Shown here: piece by piece, positions 34,119-42,935 of the stretch | How the letters are laid out: the number at the start of each line of letters is the position of its first letter | Position numbering within the stretch: the stretch's first letter is position 1 | Origin: an uncultured Treponema sp. | GTDB taxonomy: Bacteria; Spirochaetota; Spirochaetia; Treponematales; Treponemataceae | Assembly: GCA_938039145.1 (NCBI GenBank) | Contig: CALHVG010000079.1 | Span: 1 to 45,021, forward strand | Length of the DNA stretch: 45,021 nucleotides | Reading direction: 5' to 3' | The notes under the pieces: generated by a model | Seen by the model: the letters and a program-made list of their open reading frames with translations, nothing else | What the model was told of the DNA's origin: nothing | The model's database searches: none | Position numbers and translations under genes: made by a program

Positions 34119-37100
34119 TTATTTTTCAAGGATGAACTCAACCCGCCTGTTTTTCCAGTTGTTGTCTTTGTCCTTATAATCAACAACGAGTTCCGTTCCA
34201 CCTTTTCCTTCCGTCGCAAGCCTGCTTCCACTCACGCCGTTTTTAGTAAGGTAATTTTTCACGAATTCCGCGCGTTTTGCAGAAAGCGGAATCAAAGCAG
34301 GCCCCCAACTTTTCGGGTTGTCCTCGGTTTCTTCGGCTTCGTTGTCTGTAACACGATTTGCGTGTCCCACAATCGTAACTTTGTATTCTTTAAATTTATT
34401 GAGGATTTCCGCAATTCGTTTCAGAACACGTTCGTTGTTCGCCGCCTGCTCAGGGGCAAGTCCGTTATGAACTTCCGATTTCGTCTTAAAGTCGGCATTG
34501 TCCGAACGGAATATGATGGAAGGAACCGCCATTTTCAGCACATTTCCGTCACGGATTACAAGAACATCAACGGGAATCACCCCGTTCACTACGCTGGTCA
34601 TTCCAAGATTATCGGAAACCGTAAACTCATACGAATAATCCATGGCTGACTGAACACGCTCAGCCATTCCACCGGAATTTTTCTGAACATTGGAAAGTCC
34701 GTCCCAAATTATCCGTTCGGTTATGGAAGTCGTGCCTTTTGTCTGCCAGAAAGGACTTCCCTTAGGATCTCTTATGACAAACGACCAGTTTTTGATTGCG
34801 GCTTTTGTAACACCTGCAAGTCTTATGAAAAGGTCGTCGTCCACGCCATCGTTGTCCGGGCTGAAATATTCGGGCATCGTGTTTACCGAAAGTTTCGGCG
34901 GAATCGCCGTGCATACAAACGGAGATGACATCGACGTAACCTTGTTTCCTTTTTTGTAGACTACGTTAAGCGTCCCCATGAAATTTCCTTCCGCAACTTT
35001 TCCGTCTTTTCCAAGACCGTCCCAAGTTATCGTAGAAGGAAGATTTGCGCTGTCTTTTTCCGACCACGAACGGACGGAAGTGCCGTTTTCGCTTCGTATG
35101 TCAAAATTCCATGAAAGGATTCCGTCCGCAACTGTCGCACGAATGTCAAACTTTTGGGTGTCAAGAATCTTGTCGCCGTTCGGAGAGATTCCATCGTTTT
35201 CCGCAGTCACGTAGATTTTTGTGTCGCGGCTGTCAAGCGTGATTCCGGGAAGTTTTGTCGAAAACGCATTTCCCGCTTCGTCTTCTGCGAAAATCTCGAT
35301 TGAATAATTTCCGTCTGCAGCCCTGTTCCCCGAACCGTCCGAACCGTCCCAATCGAACATATCTTTTCCGTCGGTCCTTATGTTATTTTTCCATGTAAGA
35401 GTTTTTATGACCTTGTTCGACGAATTCAAAATCTCCGCTTTCCACAGACTTTCCTTCGTGCTGTTTTTTATCATCACAGGAATCGTGTCTTGGTTTCCGT
35501 CGCCGTCTGGCGAAAATGCCGTCCATGGGGTAGTCGCCTCGAGGCTCGGGAAAACCGTATCCACGCCGAACGAAGAAGTCGAAACCTTTGCCGAAGAACC
35601 GTTGGTCGAAACAATCTCAAGGCTGGCAGAATAAAGTCCGTCCTGAACTACAAGTCCGCCCTCGTCTTTTCCATCCCATACAAAACTTGCAGGAAGGCTT
35701 GAAGTTCCCTTGAACGTTTTTACTTTTTTTCCGGCGGAATCAAGAATCGAAAGCGAATAGTTTGCGATTCCGTCCGCATCTTTTAGCACAGGCGAAAACG
35801 AAATCGTGTCTTTAATCCTGTCAGCGTTGGGACTGAATGCGGCAAGGCTCGGCGAAAGAAGAATCTTCACGTCCTTTGTACTGAGCTCGAATGTGTCTTG
35901 GCTTGTCATAACGCCGGTATTTCCCGCAAGGTCGGTCGCCCTGAGTTCGAACATATATTTTGCGTCGGGCGCAAGTTTTCCGTTAGAGGCAAATCCGTTC
36001 CATTCGATGGATTCGGGCGGAAACTCGCCGAAATCGTATTCTTTTACAATAAAAGAAGGCGTTTTTGCATCGTAGATTTTTCCTTTCCACGTCGGAACTG
36101 AAGCAAATTTTCCCGTGGAATCAATCAGGATGGAAATCTTCACCTGGGTTTTTGCGCCAGCTCCGAAAATCTTATCAGAAACGGCAATCTGAGCAGAAGG
36201 TTTTGTCGTGTCAAGAACGATTTCGGGGGAGCGGACAGCAAGCGGTTCGTAGCCGTTCAGATACCCTGCGGTTACAACGGCAGAATACACGCCCTGCGGA
36301 ATCAATTTTCCGTCGTCGCCGATTCCGTCAAAATCGATTGAGTCCGGCGGAATCTCCCCATTTTTTTTGAGATTGTAAGACCTGTAAACTTTTCCGTTCT
36401 TGTCGGTTATCTTTACTTCCCATGAAGTAAGTTTGTTTCCGCTGGATTTTTCGGGAACGGGAATCACCACGTCAAACTTTACGCTTTGGTTCTTTGAATC
36501 TGTTTTCGGAGAAAAATATTTTGAGCTTTTAAGAACAATGTTAGTGGCAGGTTTTTCAGCCGAATAAATTATGTTCGAAACTGAAGCCGGTTCTGAGACG
36601 TTTCCCGCCCTGTCCGTGGCTGAAACATCGTAAGAATAAACTCCGTCGGGGACGGTGCGTCCTTCGTCGTCCGTACCGTTCCATTTAAATGCGGAAGGCT
36701 CTGCGTTCTTCCATTCGATTGTTCTTACAACATCGCCGGTGGCATTTCTGAACCTTCCTATCCAGCTGTCCTCTACAGAACCAGTCTGCCTTATGTTGAG
36801 TTCCGACTTTGCACCCTCGCCGAAAATCTTGTCCGCAGGCTGAGAGAGTGAAATCACGGGCGAAACTGTGTCGATTACTACAGGATATTTTTCCGTAGTT
36901 CCTACATTTCCGTTGTCATCCGATGCCGAAAAATAATAGAAATATTTTCCGTCGGGTGCGGTTTCGCCGTTGTCCATCGCGCCGTTCCATGCGACGCTTT
37001 CGGGAATCGAAACGCCTTTCTTGACGGCGACAAGCTGCCTGAAAAAGCGCCTGAACGTAAGCGTCTTTGGAAGGGCAACCTTGTTTCCGATTGTCCTTAC

Positions 37101-37301
37101 GACTTTTCCGTTTTCGTCCTCAACCGTCAACGACCATGAAGTTATGTATCGTTTGTCGGAAATCTTCAAAGGAATCACGAATTCGTCCCGAACGCCATCA
37201 TTGTTCGGAGAAAAATATCTTTCCTTTTTTTGAGCCGAAATTACCGTCGGAACAAAAAGCAACGCCAATGCGACGGATTTTACTAGAATTGATTTTCTCA
37301 T
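34119..37301 (-). CDS. Large periplasmic/envelope protein: FlgD-Ig-type repeats with C-terminal OmpA domain
   Basis: 1060 residues with a signal peptide (MRKSILVKSVALALLFVPTVISAQ). About seven modules of roughly 130 residues carry the 'FSPNxDGxxDxF' turn (YFSPNNDGVRDEF, AFSPNADRIKDTI, AFSPDGDGNQDTI, YFSPDNDGVDDDL) and the FlgD-like 'WxGxDxxGxxxPDGxY' strand pair. The last ~130 residues are OmpA-like and should bind peptidoglycan: YKVTIVGHANRV ... LSAKRAEFVKNYL ... NRRVEFILEK. It probably spans the periplasm between peptidoglycan and an outer-membrane partner. The adjacent outer-membrane barrel gene at 37555 upstream may encode it. GGGAGA precedes the ATG. Confidence 0.9.
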   Translation of the reverse strand: MRKSILVKSVALALLFVPTVISAQKKERYFSPNNDGVRDEFVIPLKISDKRYITSWSLTVEDENGKVVRTIGNKVALPKTLTFRRFFRQLVAVKKGVSIPESVAWNGAMDNGETAPDGKYFYYFSASDDNGNVGTTEKYPVVIDTVSPVISLSQPADKIFGEGAKSELNIRQTGSVEDSWIGRFRNATGDVVRTIEWKNAEPSAFKWNGTDDEGRTVPDGVYSYDVSATDRAGNVSEPASVSNIIYSAEKPATNIVLKSSKYFSPKTDSKNQSVKFDVVIPVPEKSSGNKLTSWEVKITDKNGKVYRSYNLKKNGEIPPDSIDFDGIGDDGKLIPQGVYSAVVTAGYLNGYEPLAVRSPEIVLDTTKPSAQIAVSDKIFGAGAKTQVKISILIDSTGKFASVPTWKGKIYDAKTPSFIVKEYDFGEFPPESIEWNGFASNGKLAPDAKYMFELRATDLAGNTGVMTSQDTFELSTKDVKILLSPSLAAFSPNADRIKDTISFSPVLKDADGIANYSLSILDSAGKKVKTFKGTSSLPASFVWDGKDEGGLVVQDGLYSASLEIVSTNGSSAKVSTSSFGVDTVFPSLEATTPWTAFSPDGDGNQDTIPVMIKNSTKESLWKAEILNSSNKVIKTLTWKNNIRTDGKDMFDWDGSDGSGNRAADGNYSIEIFAEDEAGNAFSTKLPGITLDSRDTKIYVTAENDGISPNGDKILDTQKFDIRATVADGILSWNFDIRSENGTSVRSWSEKDSANLPSTITWDGLGKDGKVAEGNFMGTLNVVYKKGNKVTSMSSPFVCTAIPPKLSVNTMPEYFSPDNDGVDDDLFIRLAGVTKAAIKNWSFVIRDPKGSPFWQTKGTTSITERIIWDGLSNVQKNSGGMAERVQSAMDYSYEFTVSDNLGMTSVVNGVIPVDVLVIRDGNVLKMAVPSIIFRSDNADFKTKSEVHNGLAPEQAANNERVLKRIAEILNKFKEYKVTIVGHANRVTDNEAEETEDNPKSWGPALIPLSAKRAEFVKNYLTKNGVSGSRLATEGKGGTELVVDYKDKDNNWKNRRVEFILEK

Positions 37302-37314
37302 CTTTGTCTCCCAT

Positions 37315-37458
37315 AAAAAGTCAAGAAAAAAATTTCAAATTTCTTCTTGACTTTTTAAACACGTTCGTAGCGAAACAAGAACGTGTCTAAAATATACAAG
37401 TTTGCAACCTAGCAAACTTGAAAGAACACAAAGCAGTGCCATTTACACAGATTTGTGT
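37315..37458. repeat. Cluster of four unrelated hairpins between two envelope genes
   Basis: Four stem-loops follow each other: AAAAAGTCAAGAA/TTCTTGACTTTTT (37315-37356), ACACGTTC/GAACGTGT (37359-37386), CAAGTTTGC/GCAAACTTG (37397-37420) and ACACAAA/TTTGTGT (37426-37458). The first has a T5 end on either strand and can terminate the upstream barrel gene. The others have no such role I can see, and no two share stem sequence. Confidence 0.75.
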
Positions 37459-37554
37459 CCTCTCCCATAAAATCAAGGAAACTGTCCAAAAATCGAAGTT
37501 TCGGAAAGCCTTGTTCTCATTTTTCAAAAATTCTCTGTCCGCAAAGTTCCGGAT

Positions 37555-38619
37555 TTATTCTTCCTCGTCAGCCCACATCTTAATCTCAGGTGGAGTCGTG
37601 TCCTTCTGACCAAGATAAAGCCTAAGCCCTGCCGAAGCCGCATGAACGGTGTCGTAACGCTCCTGCCATGCCACGCTTGTAAGCATTTGGCTGGAATCCC
37701 AGCTGCGGCTCTTCAGATATTCATTGTTCTTGGCATTGAAATTAAATTTCACGCCAAGGCTTACAGATGGAAGAAAATTATTGTATCCGTTCAAAACTTC
37801 CACAAGATCCATGCTTTCAGCAACGCTTACAAAAACCGTATCGAAGAAACTCATTTGGAATCCGGCGTCCAAAATAAGATCCATAAAGCAAGGAGTCGCT
37901 ATATCAAACGAAAATCCGGCACTGAACGGCTTTGTCTTTACAAGCAGGGTCGCAATTCCCACCCGTGTTGTCGCAAGAGTCGGAAAATTCACCGTGATGG
38001 CGTTGTTCTTTACGCCCTTCAGCGAAACATCGTTGTAATATTTTCCGAGATTCAGAACCGAAACGCCAAGTCTGAAATCCCTCAAGAATCCCAGCTCTCC
38101 GAAATTGTACAAGATTCCGACATCGGCTCCCAAAGCCCAGTCGGTTTTCGCTCCCCAAAAAACTCCTCCGCTCAGGCTAAGTCCCAAACTAAGCCGCTCC
38201 GTGATTTCCTTTGAAAGCCCCGCCTTTGCGTTCAGCGAGTTTCCCAAAGCGAGTGCGGTTTCGTCAACAGGAGTGAGAAGACCGTTCACAACGGAACTGA
38301 ACACAAGGAATTTTGTAGGAATCATGATTCCCGTCTGAAATGAAAATCCGCTGTTCCTGTTCGCCAAGGTCTGAACCAAAGCAGAAAATCCTACGTCAAG
38401 CTGAATACGTTGCTCCGTGGCGGTCAACGCAGGATTGAACGCAATAGCATCAGGACCCGGCATGAAAATTCCACCGCCGGCTGCAGAAGAAGCCGAGGCA
38501 AGCTGCGTAGGACTTGAAAGATTGTAAATATTATGCGCCCCGACAGGAGGGTTGAATGTATCCGCAAAAGCAAAAGCCGCAAGAACAAAAACGACGATTT
38601 TCAAAATAATCTTTTTCAT
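37555..38619 (-). CDS. Outer-membrane beta-barrel protein (UPF0164 / FadL-like)
   Basis: 354 residues from ATG 38619 (GGAG 7 nt upstream; TTG 38625 rejected). Signal peptide MKKIILKIVVFVLAAFAFA. The mature start NPPVGAHNIYNLSSPTQLAS and GPDAIAFNPALTATEQRIQLDVGFSAL resembles the treponemal UPF0164 family, placed near FadL transporters. Alternating amphipathic strands run to VSLGVKFNF. The C-terminus is an acidic tail (KMWADEEE) rather than the usual aromatic end, so a periplasmic tail may follow the barrel. Long-chain fatty-acid uptake is a family-level guess. Confidence 0.78.
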   Translation of the reverse strand: MKKIILKIVVFVLAAFAFADTFNPPVGAHNIYNLSSPTQLASASSAAGGGIFMPGPDAIAFNPALTATEQRIQLDVGFSALVQTLANRNSGFSFQTGIMIPTKFLVFSSVVNGLLTPVDETALALGNSLNAKAGLSKEITERLSLGLSLSGGVFWGAKTDWALGADVGILYNFGELGFLRDFRLGVSVLNLGKYYNDVSLKGVKNNAITVNFPTLATTRVGIATLLVKTKPFSAGFSFDIATPCFMDLILDAGFQMSFFDTVFVSVAESMDLVEVLNGYNNFLPSVSLGVKFNFNAKNNEYLKSRSWDSSQMLTSVAWQERYDTVHAASAGLRLYLGQKDTTPPEIKMWADEEE

Positions 38620-38652
38620 AAGCAAACTCCATAATAAACTTGATTTGCTTTA

Positions 38653-38681
38653 ATTATATTGAATAACTATACAATTATCTA
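38653..38681 (-). promoter_or_regulatory. Promoter of the outer-membrane barrel gene
   Basis: On the minus strand TAGATA (4/6), a 17-bp spacer and a perfect TATAAT. The leader is about 27 nt with a GGAG site. Confidence 0.5.
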
Positions 38682-38719
38682 TCGAAAAATTTTATAATGC
38701 CCGTAATGCCCTCAGAAGT

Positions 38720-38748
38720 TTGACATAAAATCCGTTATTATTTATATT
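38720..38748 (+). promoter_or_regulatory. Consensus promoter at 38.7 kb, leaderless with respect to the next gene
   Basis: A perfect TTGACA, a 17-bp spacer and TATATT that ends only 6 nt before the ATG at 38755. RNA would begin at or very near that ATG, and no ribosome binding site exists. Confidence 0.75.
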
Positions 38749-38754
38749 TAACAT

Positions 38755-40305
38755 ATGAAAAAGGGGAACTCAAACAATTTTTTCCAAAGAATAATGGACA
38801 CAATTTTCGGCTCGAACGATCCCGAAGCGGCAAAGCGAAAGCAATTGCGGCTCATCTCAAAAAGCCTGGGAAAGACAAAGTACAGCAAATTCTACAAATT
38901 TCAGGGAAACGAAGCCCTTCCGCCGATGGGAAAATTCTTCTTCGAACTCTACAAGACCATCTACCCTGCCCAGACAATGTTCCAGAATCTCCCAAGCCCG
39001 AATTTATTGAAGACTTTGGCGATAAATTATTACACCACAGACGAAATCCGAGAAATCGAAGAAAGCCTTTCCGAAGAAAACTTGATGAAACTCGCAAAGC
39101 AGATTCCGATAAGCCATATCGAAGAGGAAACCGAAAAGCGCCTCGCAAAATATTCGGAATTCTTTACGCTTGAAAAAATCAATCAAATAGAAAATCTTTA
39201 CAGGCAGCTTTCCACGCTCAAAGATTTCTGCGTGTTCGACTTTTATTTTCTTGTAAAAAAATTCAACAAAGGGATGAAAGAAGCGGATTTTGCTTCCATG
39301 CCGAATTTCGAGAAAATAAATGCGGAATACATCTCTGGCGAAATACGGGACTTCATCAGCGTGGCATGGAACATCTCTACGGAGTCAGACTGGTCGGACT
39401 GCATAAAACTTTTGCGAGCCCACAAAGGCGTCGAACCGATAACGCTACAGAACTGGAAAAGGATTTTGGCTCGTCTTTCAAGCCTAAAATCATCCGGTGC
39501 GTTGGAACTGATCGTAAAACTTTCCGAAGGAAACCCCAATCTTATCTGCGAAGTAAACGAAGGCGGACAAAGCATAGTAGAGCCGTTTATTGAGAAAATA
39601 AAATCTTCCGCCGAAGCGGTTTTGCAAAAACTCGCCGCCGATGAAAAGGCGAACAAAGCCGGAAACATATGCGCACAGCTTTTCCCGGACATAGACGTAG
39701 TTCCGCTAAGAAACTACAGCGAAAACTGGAACACCACGTTCAGGAACAAAAAGCTTGCCACATTCAACAACGCCGAGGCGATGAAATACCTGAAGACATT
39801 CCTTTTAGAGATTTTCAAAAAAGACATAAGAGAATACTACGACCTTTTCCTTGTTCGGGGACAATGGAACACGCAGGCGCTTTCAGGACCGTTTTCGGAG
39901 TCGTACAACTGGATTCTTTCATGTACCGACAAGATTCTTTCGTTCGACGCAGAATTGGCGGAAGACGCTCCAATCGGAATAAGGATAAAAACATTGCTTC
40001 CAAAAACCGACAGGGACTCAAGCTCGAAAAACATCGCAAACAGGTTGATAAACGATGCGAACAAGACCGCATACAAATTTTTGGTGGGTTGCACAAGGAA
40101 TCTCATCTCCATGGGAAAGATAATAAAATCCCTTGTGGACGACTACGCAAAAAACCAGCCGGAAATAATCGCAAACTGGAAAGAGTTGGAAAAATTCGCA
40201 GACAAGCCTATAAAAGAATTCAGCGTAGAGCTTTACAAGAAAATATATCTTTTTACAACACTGATTCAGACCAGCATAACGAACATGGAAGAAGAGGAAG
40301 AATAA
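38755..40305 (+). CDS. Conserved spirochaete hypothetical (probably DUF5312 family)
   Basis: 516 residues, mostly alpha-helical, with no signal peptide or membrane segment, so cytoplasmic. Parts stand out: a basic N-terminus with KRKQLRLISKSLGKTKYSKFYKF, an acidic helical stretch (EIREIEESLSEENLMKLAKQ), and an acidic tail MEEEEE. I associate this shape with the spirochaete DUF5312 family from memory, without a search. Function unknown. It starts 6 nt after a consensus -10 with no ribosome binding site. It is divergent from the outer-membrane barrel gene and may share regulatory DNA with it. Confidence 0.8.
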   Translation: MKKGNSNNFFQRIMDTIFGSNDPEAAKRKQLRLISKSLGKTKYSKFYKFQGNEALPPMGKFFFELYKTIYPAQTMFQNLPSPNLLKTLAINYYTTDEIREIEESLSEENLMKLAKQIPISHIEEETEKRLAKYSEFFTLEKINQIENLYRQLSTLKDFCVFDFYFLVKKFNKGMKEADFASMPNFEKINAEYISGEIRDFISVAWNISTESDWSDCIKLLRAHKGVEPITLQNWKRILARLSSLKSSGALELIVKLSEGNPNLICEVNEGGQSIVEPFIEKIKSSAEAVLQKLAADEKANKAGNICAQLFPDIDVVPLRNYSENWNTTFRNKKLATFNNAEAMKYLKTFLLEIFKKDIREYYDLFLVRGQWNTQALSGPFSESYNWILSCTDKILSFDAELAEDAPIGIRIKTLLPKTDRDSSSKNIANRLINDANKTAYKFLVGCTRNLISMGKIIKSLVDDYAKNQPEIIANWKELEKFADKPIKEFSVELYKKIYLFTTLIQTSITNMEEEEE

Positions 40306-40557
40306 AAAGACGATTTTATTTTGTCCGTAAAGGCTGCTAAACTAAAAATCACTTTCAACTTTGCTTTCTGCAAACGCCGCTGATTGAACGCATTTTTAAT
40401 TGCATTGCAAAAATGCAGCAATTTACAAATCCTCGCATTTCACAAAAATCTGCGTTTTCCGAATTTTCCGGAACATTTTTTAGCCCGCAAATTAAAAATC
40501 AATCATACCGCTTTTTATTAAACGACCGCATTGAATGCGGAATTTTCTATCGATTGC
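40306..40557 (+). other. Gene-free stretch upstream of the helicase promoter
   Basis: About 250 bp without a supportable gene. It contains a small palindrome CCGCAT-TGA-ATGCGG (40527-40541) followed by AATTTT, which may be a weak terminator for the hypothetical gene, and a pair of inverted TGCATT/AAATGCA elements near 40400. Confidence 0.4.
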
Positions 40558-40586
40558 TTGATATTTCTTCCATATTTCTATATATT
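40558..40586 (+). promoter_or_regulatory. Promoter of the RNA helicase gene
   Basis: TTGATA (5/6), a 17-bp spacer and TATATT. RNA would start near 40593, giving a leader of about 116 nt. Long leaders are common for cold-induced helicase genes, but I see no cold-shock motif I can name. Confidence 0.65.
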
Positions 40587-40708
40587 CTTCTGCGTTGTAC
40601 AGAAAGTGCGACTCATTTATTTTTGCTACACGAAATGTAAATCTGAACAAACCCGTATTCCAGTTCTCATGATTTATAAAACGTGCAGAACTAAGGTAAC
40701 AGGTATTT

Positions 40709-42898
40709 ATGAACAGTTTAGAAAACGAAGAAATCGTTCCTCTCCCGGAACAGAGTATCGAGCCGTCTGAAGATTCCGGAATCTCTTTTGAGGATCTCGG
40801 GCTGGACGAAATAACATTAAAAGCGGTAGAAAAAAAAGGCTTCAAAACTCCTTCTCCAATACAGGCATTGGCAATTCCCCGGCTTCTTTCAGGCGAAGCA
40901 AACATGATAGCGAGAGCAAGAACAGGCACCGGAAAAACCGCAGCATTCGGACTTCCGATAATACAGGAACTCAGAGGCGCAAAAGGTCAGGTAAAAGCGC
41001 TTATTCTTGAGCCTACAAGGGAACTTGCAATTCAGACCTGCAACGAAATGCAGTCGTTCACCGACGGAAACGTGCCGCATTCATGCGTGCTTTACGGCGG
41101 CGCATCTTATTCCACTCAAATAAAAGATTTGCGACGCGGGTGCGAGATAGTCGTCGGAACTCCGGGACGGGTTCAAGACCATCTTGAGCGGGGTACTTTG
41201 GATATAAGCAAAATCGATTATTTTATCCTTGACGAAGGCGACGAAATGCTCGACATGGGATTCATCGACGACATCGAATCGATATTCCAGCAGGCAAATC
41301 CCGACGCAAGAATTCTGCTTTTCAGCGCAACCATGCCCGCACCTATTTTAAAAATCGCAGGCGAATTCATGGGCGACTATGAGATAGTCGAAGAAGAAGG
41401 CGTAATCGACGAGCCGCTTCTTATAGACCAGAAATTCTGGATTCTAAGTCAGAACGAAAAAATTGACGCACTTGTCCGCCTTATCGACATCGCAGACGAT
41501 TTCTACGGACTCGTATTCACACAGACAAAAAGCGATGCCGACTACGTATCAAAGGCATTGGACGAAAAGGGCTATGAGGTCGCCGCCCTCCACGGGGACA
41601 TTCCTCAAAGCCAGCGTGAAAAAATACTCGCAAGATTCAGAATCAAGAAAACCCGCGTCCTTGTGGCGACTGACGTAGCCGCCCGCGGAATAGACATAAC
41701 CGGTCTAAGCCACGTTGTAAACTTTTCGCTTCCGTTCGATGCGGCGACATACGTTCACAGAATCGGAAGAACAGGGCGCGCAGGTTCAACAGGAATCGCA
41801 GTAACTTTTGTCTGCGCAAACGAGACAAGAAAACTCTCTTTCCTTCAGAAATCCGTAAAACGGGCAAGCAAAGGCGAAATGAAGGAAGAGCAGATTCCGT
41901 CCATCGACGAAGTTCTTGAAAAGAAACGCAGCCGAATCTTCCAGGAACTAAAAGCAAAACTCGGACTGAACGAAATCCCTGTTCCGGAAAAAAAGACCAA
42001 ATCCGAAGCAAAACACGAGAAACTCGATTCCGAAAAAGAGACAGAGAACGCCGAAGCCACAGACAACCCCACATCCGAGACGCAAAACCTGACGGAAGGT
42101 CAGAATGAGACCTCGGAGACTGAACAGGAATCAAAACCGCTCGGCGAAAGCGACGAGGAAATTCAGACAGTCACGAACGTAACGGACACAGAGACCGAGG
42201 AACATTTCTTCAAGGAAATGGAACGGGTAGACACGACAAACTCAAATTCAACCCTGATAAAGGTCTCCCCCGACTTTGAAAAAATGGCTGGCGAACTCTG
42301 CAAAAACAACGACTCGCAGGATGTGCTTGCCGCTGTCCTTTCAGTGATGTATGCATCAAAACTGAACAGAGACCGTTACGGAAGAATACGCAGCGGCGGC
42401 TCAAAATCCGACCAGACAAGGCTTTACGTCCAGCTCGGCAAAAAAGACGGATACAACGCAAAGGCTTTGGCGGATTACTTTTCTAAACTCCTGCATATTT
42501 CAGGGCAACAAGTAGACAGGATTGACGTTTCCTCAACATTCTCGCTTGTAAGCCTTCCTAAAGAAGCGGCAAAAAGAGCCCTTGACATGTCACGTGACGA
42601 CGGACGAGTTCCGCACATGCATGTTGACACAAAAGACGGCGACTTCTCGAAGAGCCGTTCAAGGCGGGACGACAGAGACGACTTCGGCGGAAGACGCAGA
42701 GGCGGTTTCGGACGGGGAGAAAGAGGCTTTGGAGAAAGAAGCCGAGGCGGACGCGATTTCGGCGGAAGAAGACGATTCGAAGACAACGACAGAGGATTCC
42801 GCTCAAAAGGAAGACCGAATGTCCACACCCCGACGGAAAGAACCGGCTCAAGTTCAGGTCTTTCCAGGAAGAAGTCAAGAAAAGCAGAGCGATTCTAA
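40709..42898 (+). CDS. deaD: DEAD-box-type ATP-dependent RNA helicase (CsdA/DeaD-like)
   Basis: 729 residues. Q motif FKTPSPIQ (46-52), motif I ARTGTGKT (70-77), PTREL, TPGR, motif II read as DEGD (175-178) instead of DEAD, SAT (206-208), then helicase C motifs (VFTQTKSDADY, VATDVAARGID, YVHRIGRTGRAG). An acidic, low-complexity linker (about 420-510) leads to a DbpA/CsdA-type RNA-binding domain (YVQLGKKDGYNAKALADYFSKLL...). The tail is rich in Arg/Gly/Asp (RGGFGRGERGFGERSRGG), typical of RNA contact. Likely role: ribosome assembly and mRNA turnover, especially in the cold. AGGT lies 8 nt before the ATG. Confidence 0.95.
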   Translation: MNSLENEEIVPLPEQSIEPSEDSGISFEDLGLDEITLKAVEKKGFKTPSPIQALAIPRLLSGEANMIARARTGTGKTAAFGLPIIQELRGAKGQVKALILEPTRELAIQTCNEMQSFTDGNVPHSCVLYGGASYSTQIKDLRRGCEIVVGTPGRVQDHLERGTLDISKIDYFILDEGDEMLDMGFIDDIESIFQQANPDARILLFSATMPAPILKIAGEFMGDYEIVEEEGVIDEPLLIDQKFWILSQNEKIDALVRLIDIADDFYGLVFTQTKSDADYVSKALDEKGYEVAALHGDIPQSQREKILARFRIKKTRVLVATDVAARGIDITGLSHVVNFSLPFDAATYVHRIGRTGRAGSTGIAVTFVCANETRKLSFLQKSVKRASKGEMKEEQIPSIDEVLEKKRSRIFQELKAKLGLNEIPVPEKKTKSEAKHEKLDSEKETENAEATDNPTSETQNLTEGQNETSETEQESKPLGESDEEIQTVTNVTDTETEEHFFKEMERVDTTNSNSTLIKVSPDFEKMAGELCKNNDSQDVLAAVLSVMYASKLNRDRYGRIRSGGSKSDQTRLYVQLGKKDGYNAKALADYFSKLLHISGQQVDRIDVSSTFSLVSLPKEAAKRALDMSRDDGRVPHMHVDTKDGDFSKSRSRRDDRDDFGGRRRGGFGRGERGFGERSRGGRDFGGRRRFEDNDRGFRSKGRPNVHTPTERTGSSSGLSRKKSRKAERF

Positions 42899-42904
42899 AG
42901 CCTA

Positions 42905-42935
42905 AGACAATCCGGTTTTCAGAGCCGGATTGTCT
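42905..42935. terminator. Hairpin between convergent helicase and NFACT genes
   Basis: AGACAATCCGG (42905-42915) pairs perfectly with CCGGATTGTCT (42925-42935) across a 9-nt loop. The NFACT stop codon (42919-42921) lies in the loop. There is no T run, but an 11-bp perfect stem between two convergent genes suggests a shared terminator or mRNA 3'-end structure. Confidence 0.65.

Noticed and set aside
39669..40340. 223-codon frame in the +1 frame of the 38755-40305 hypothetical
   Set aside because: Lys/Arg-rich shadow of the main frame, which has the consensus promoter and typical helical composition.
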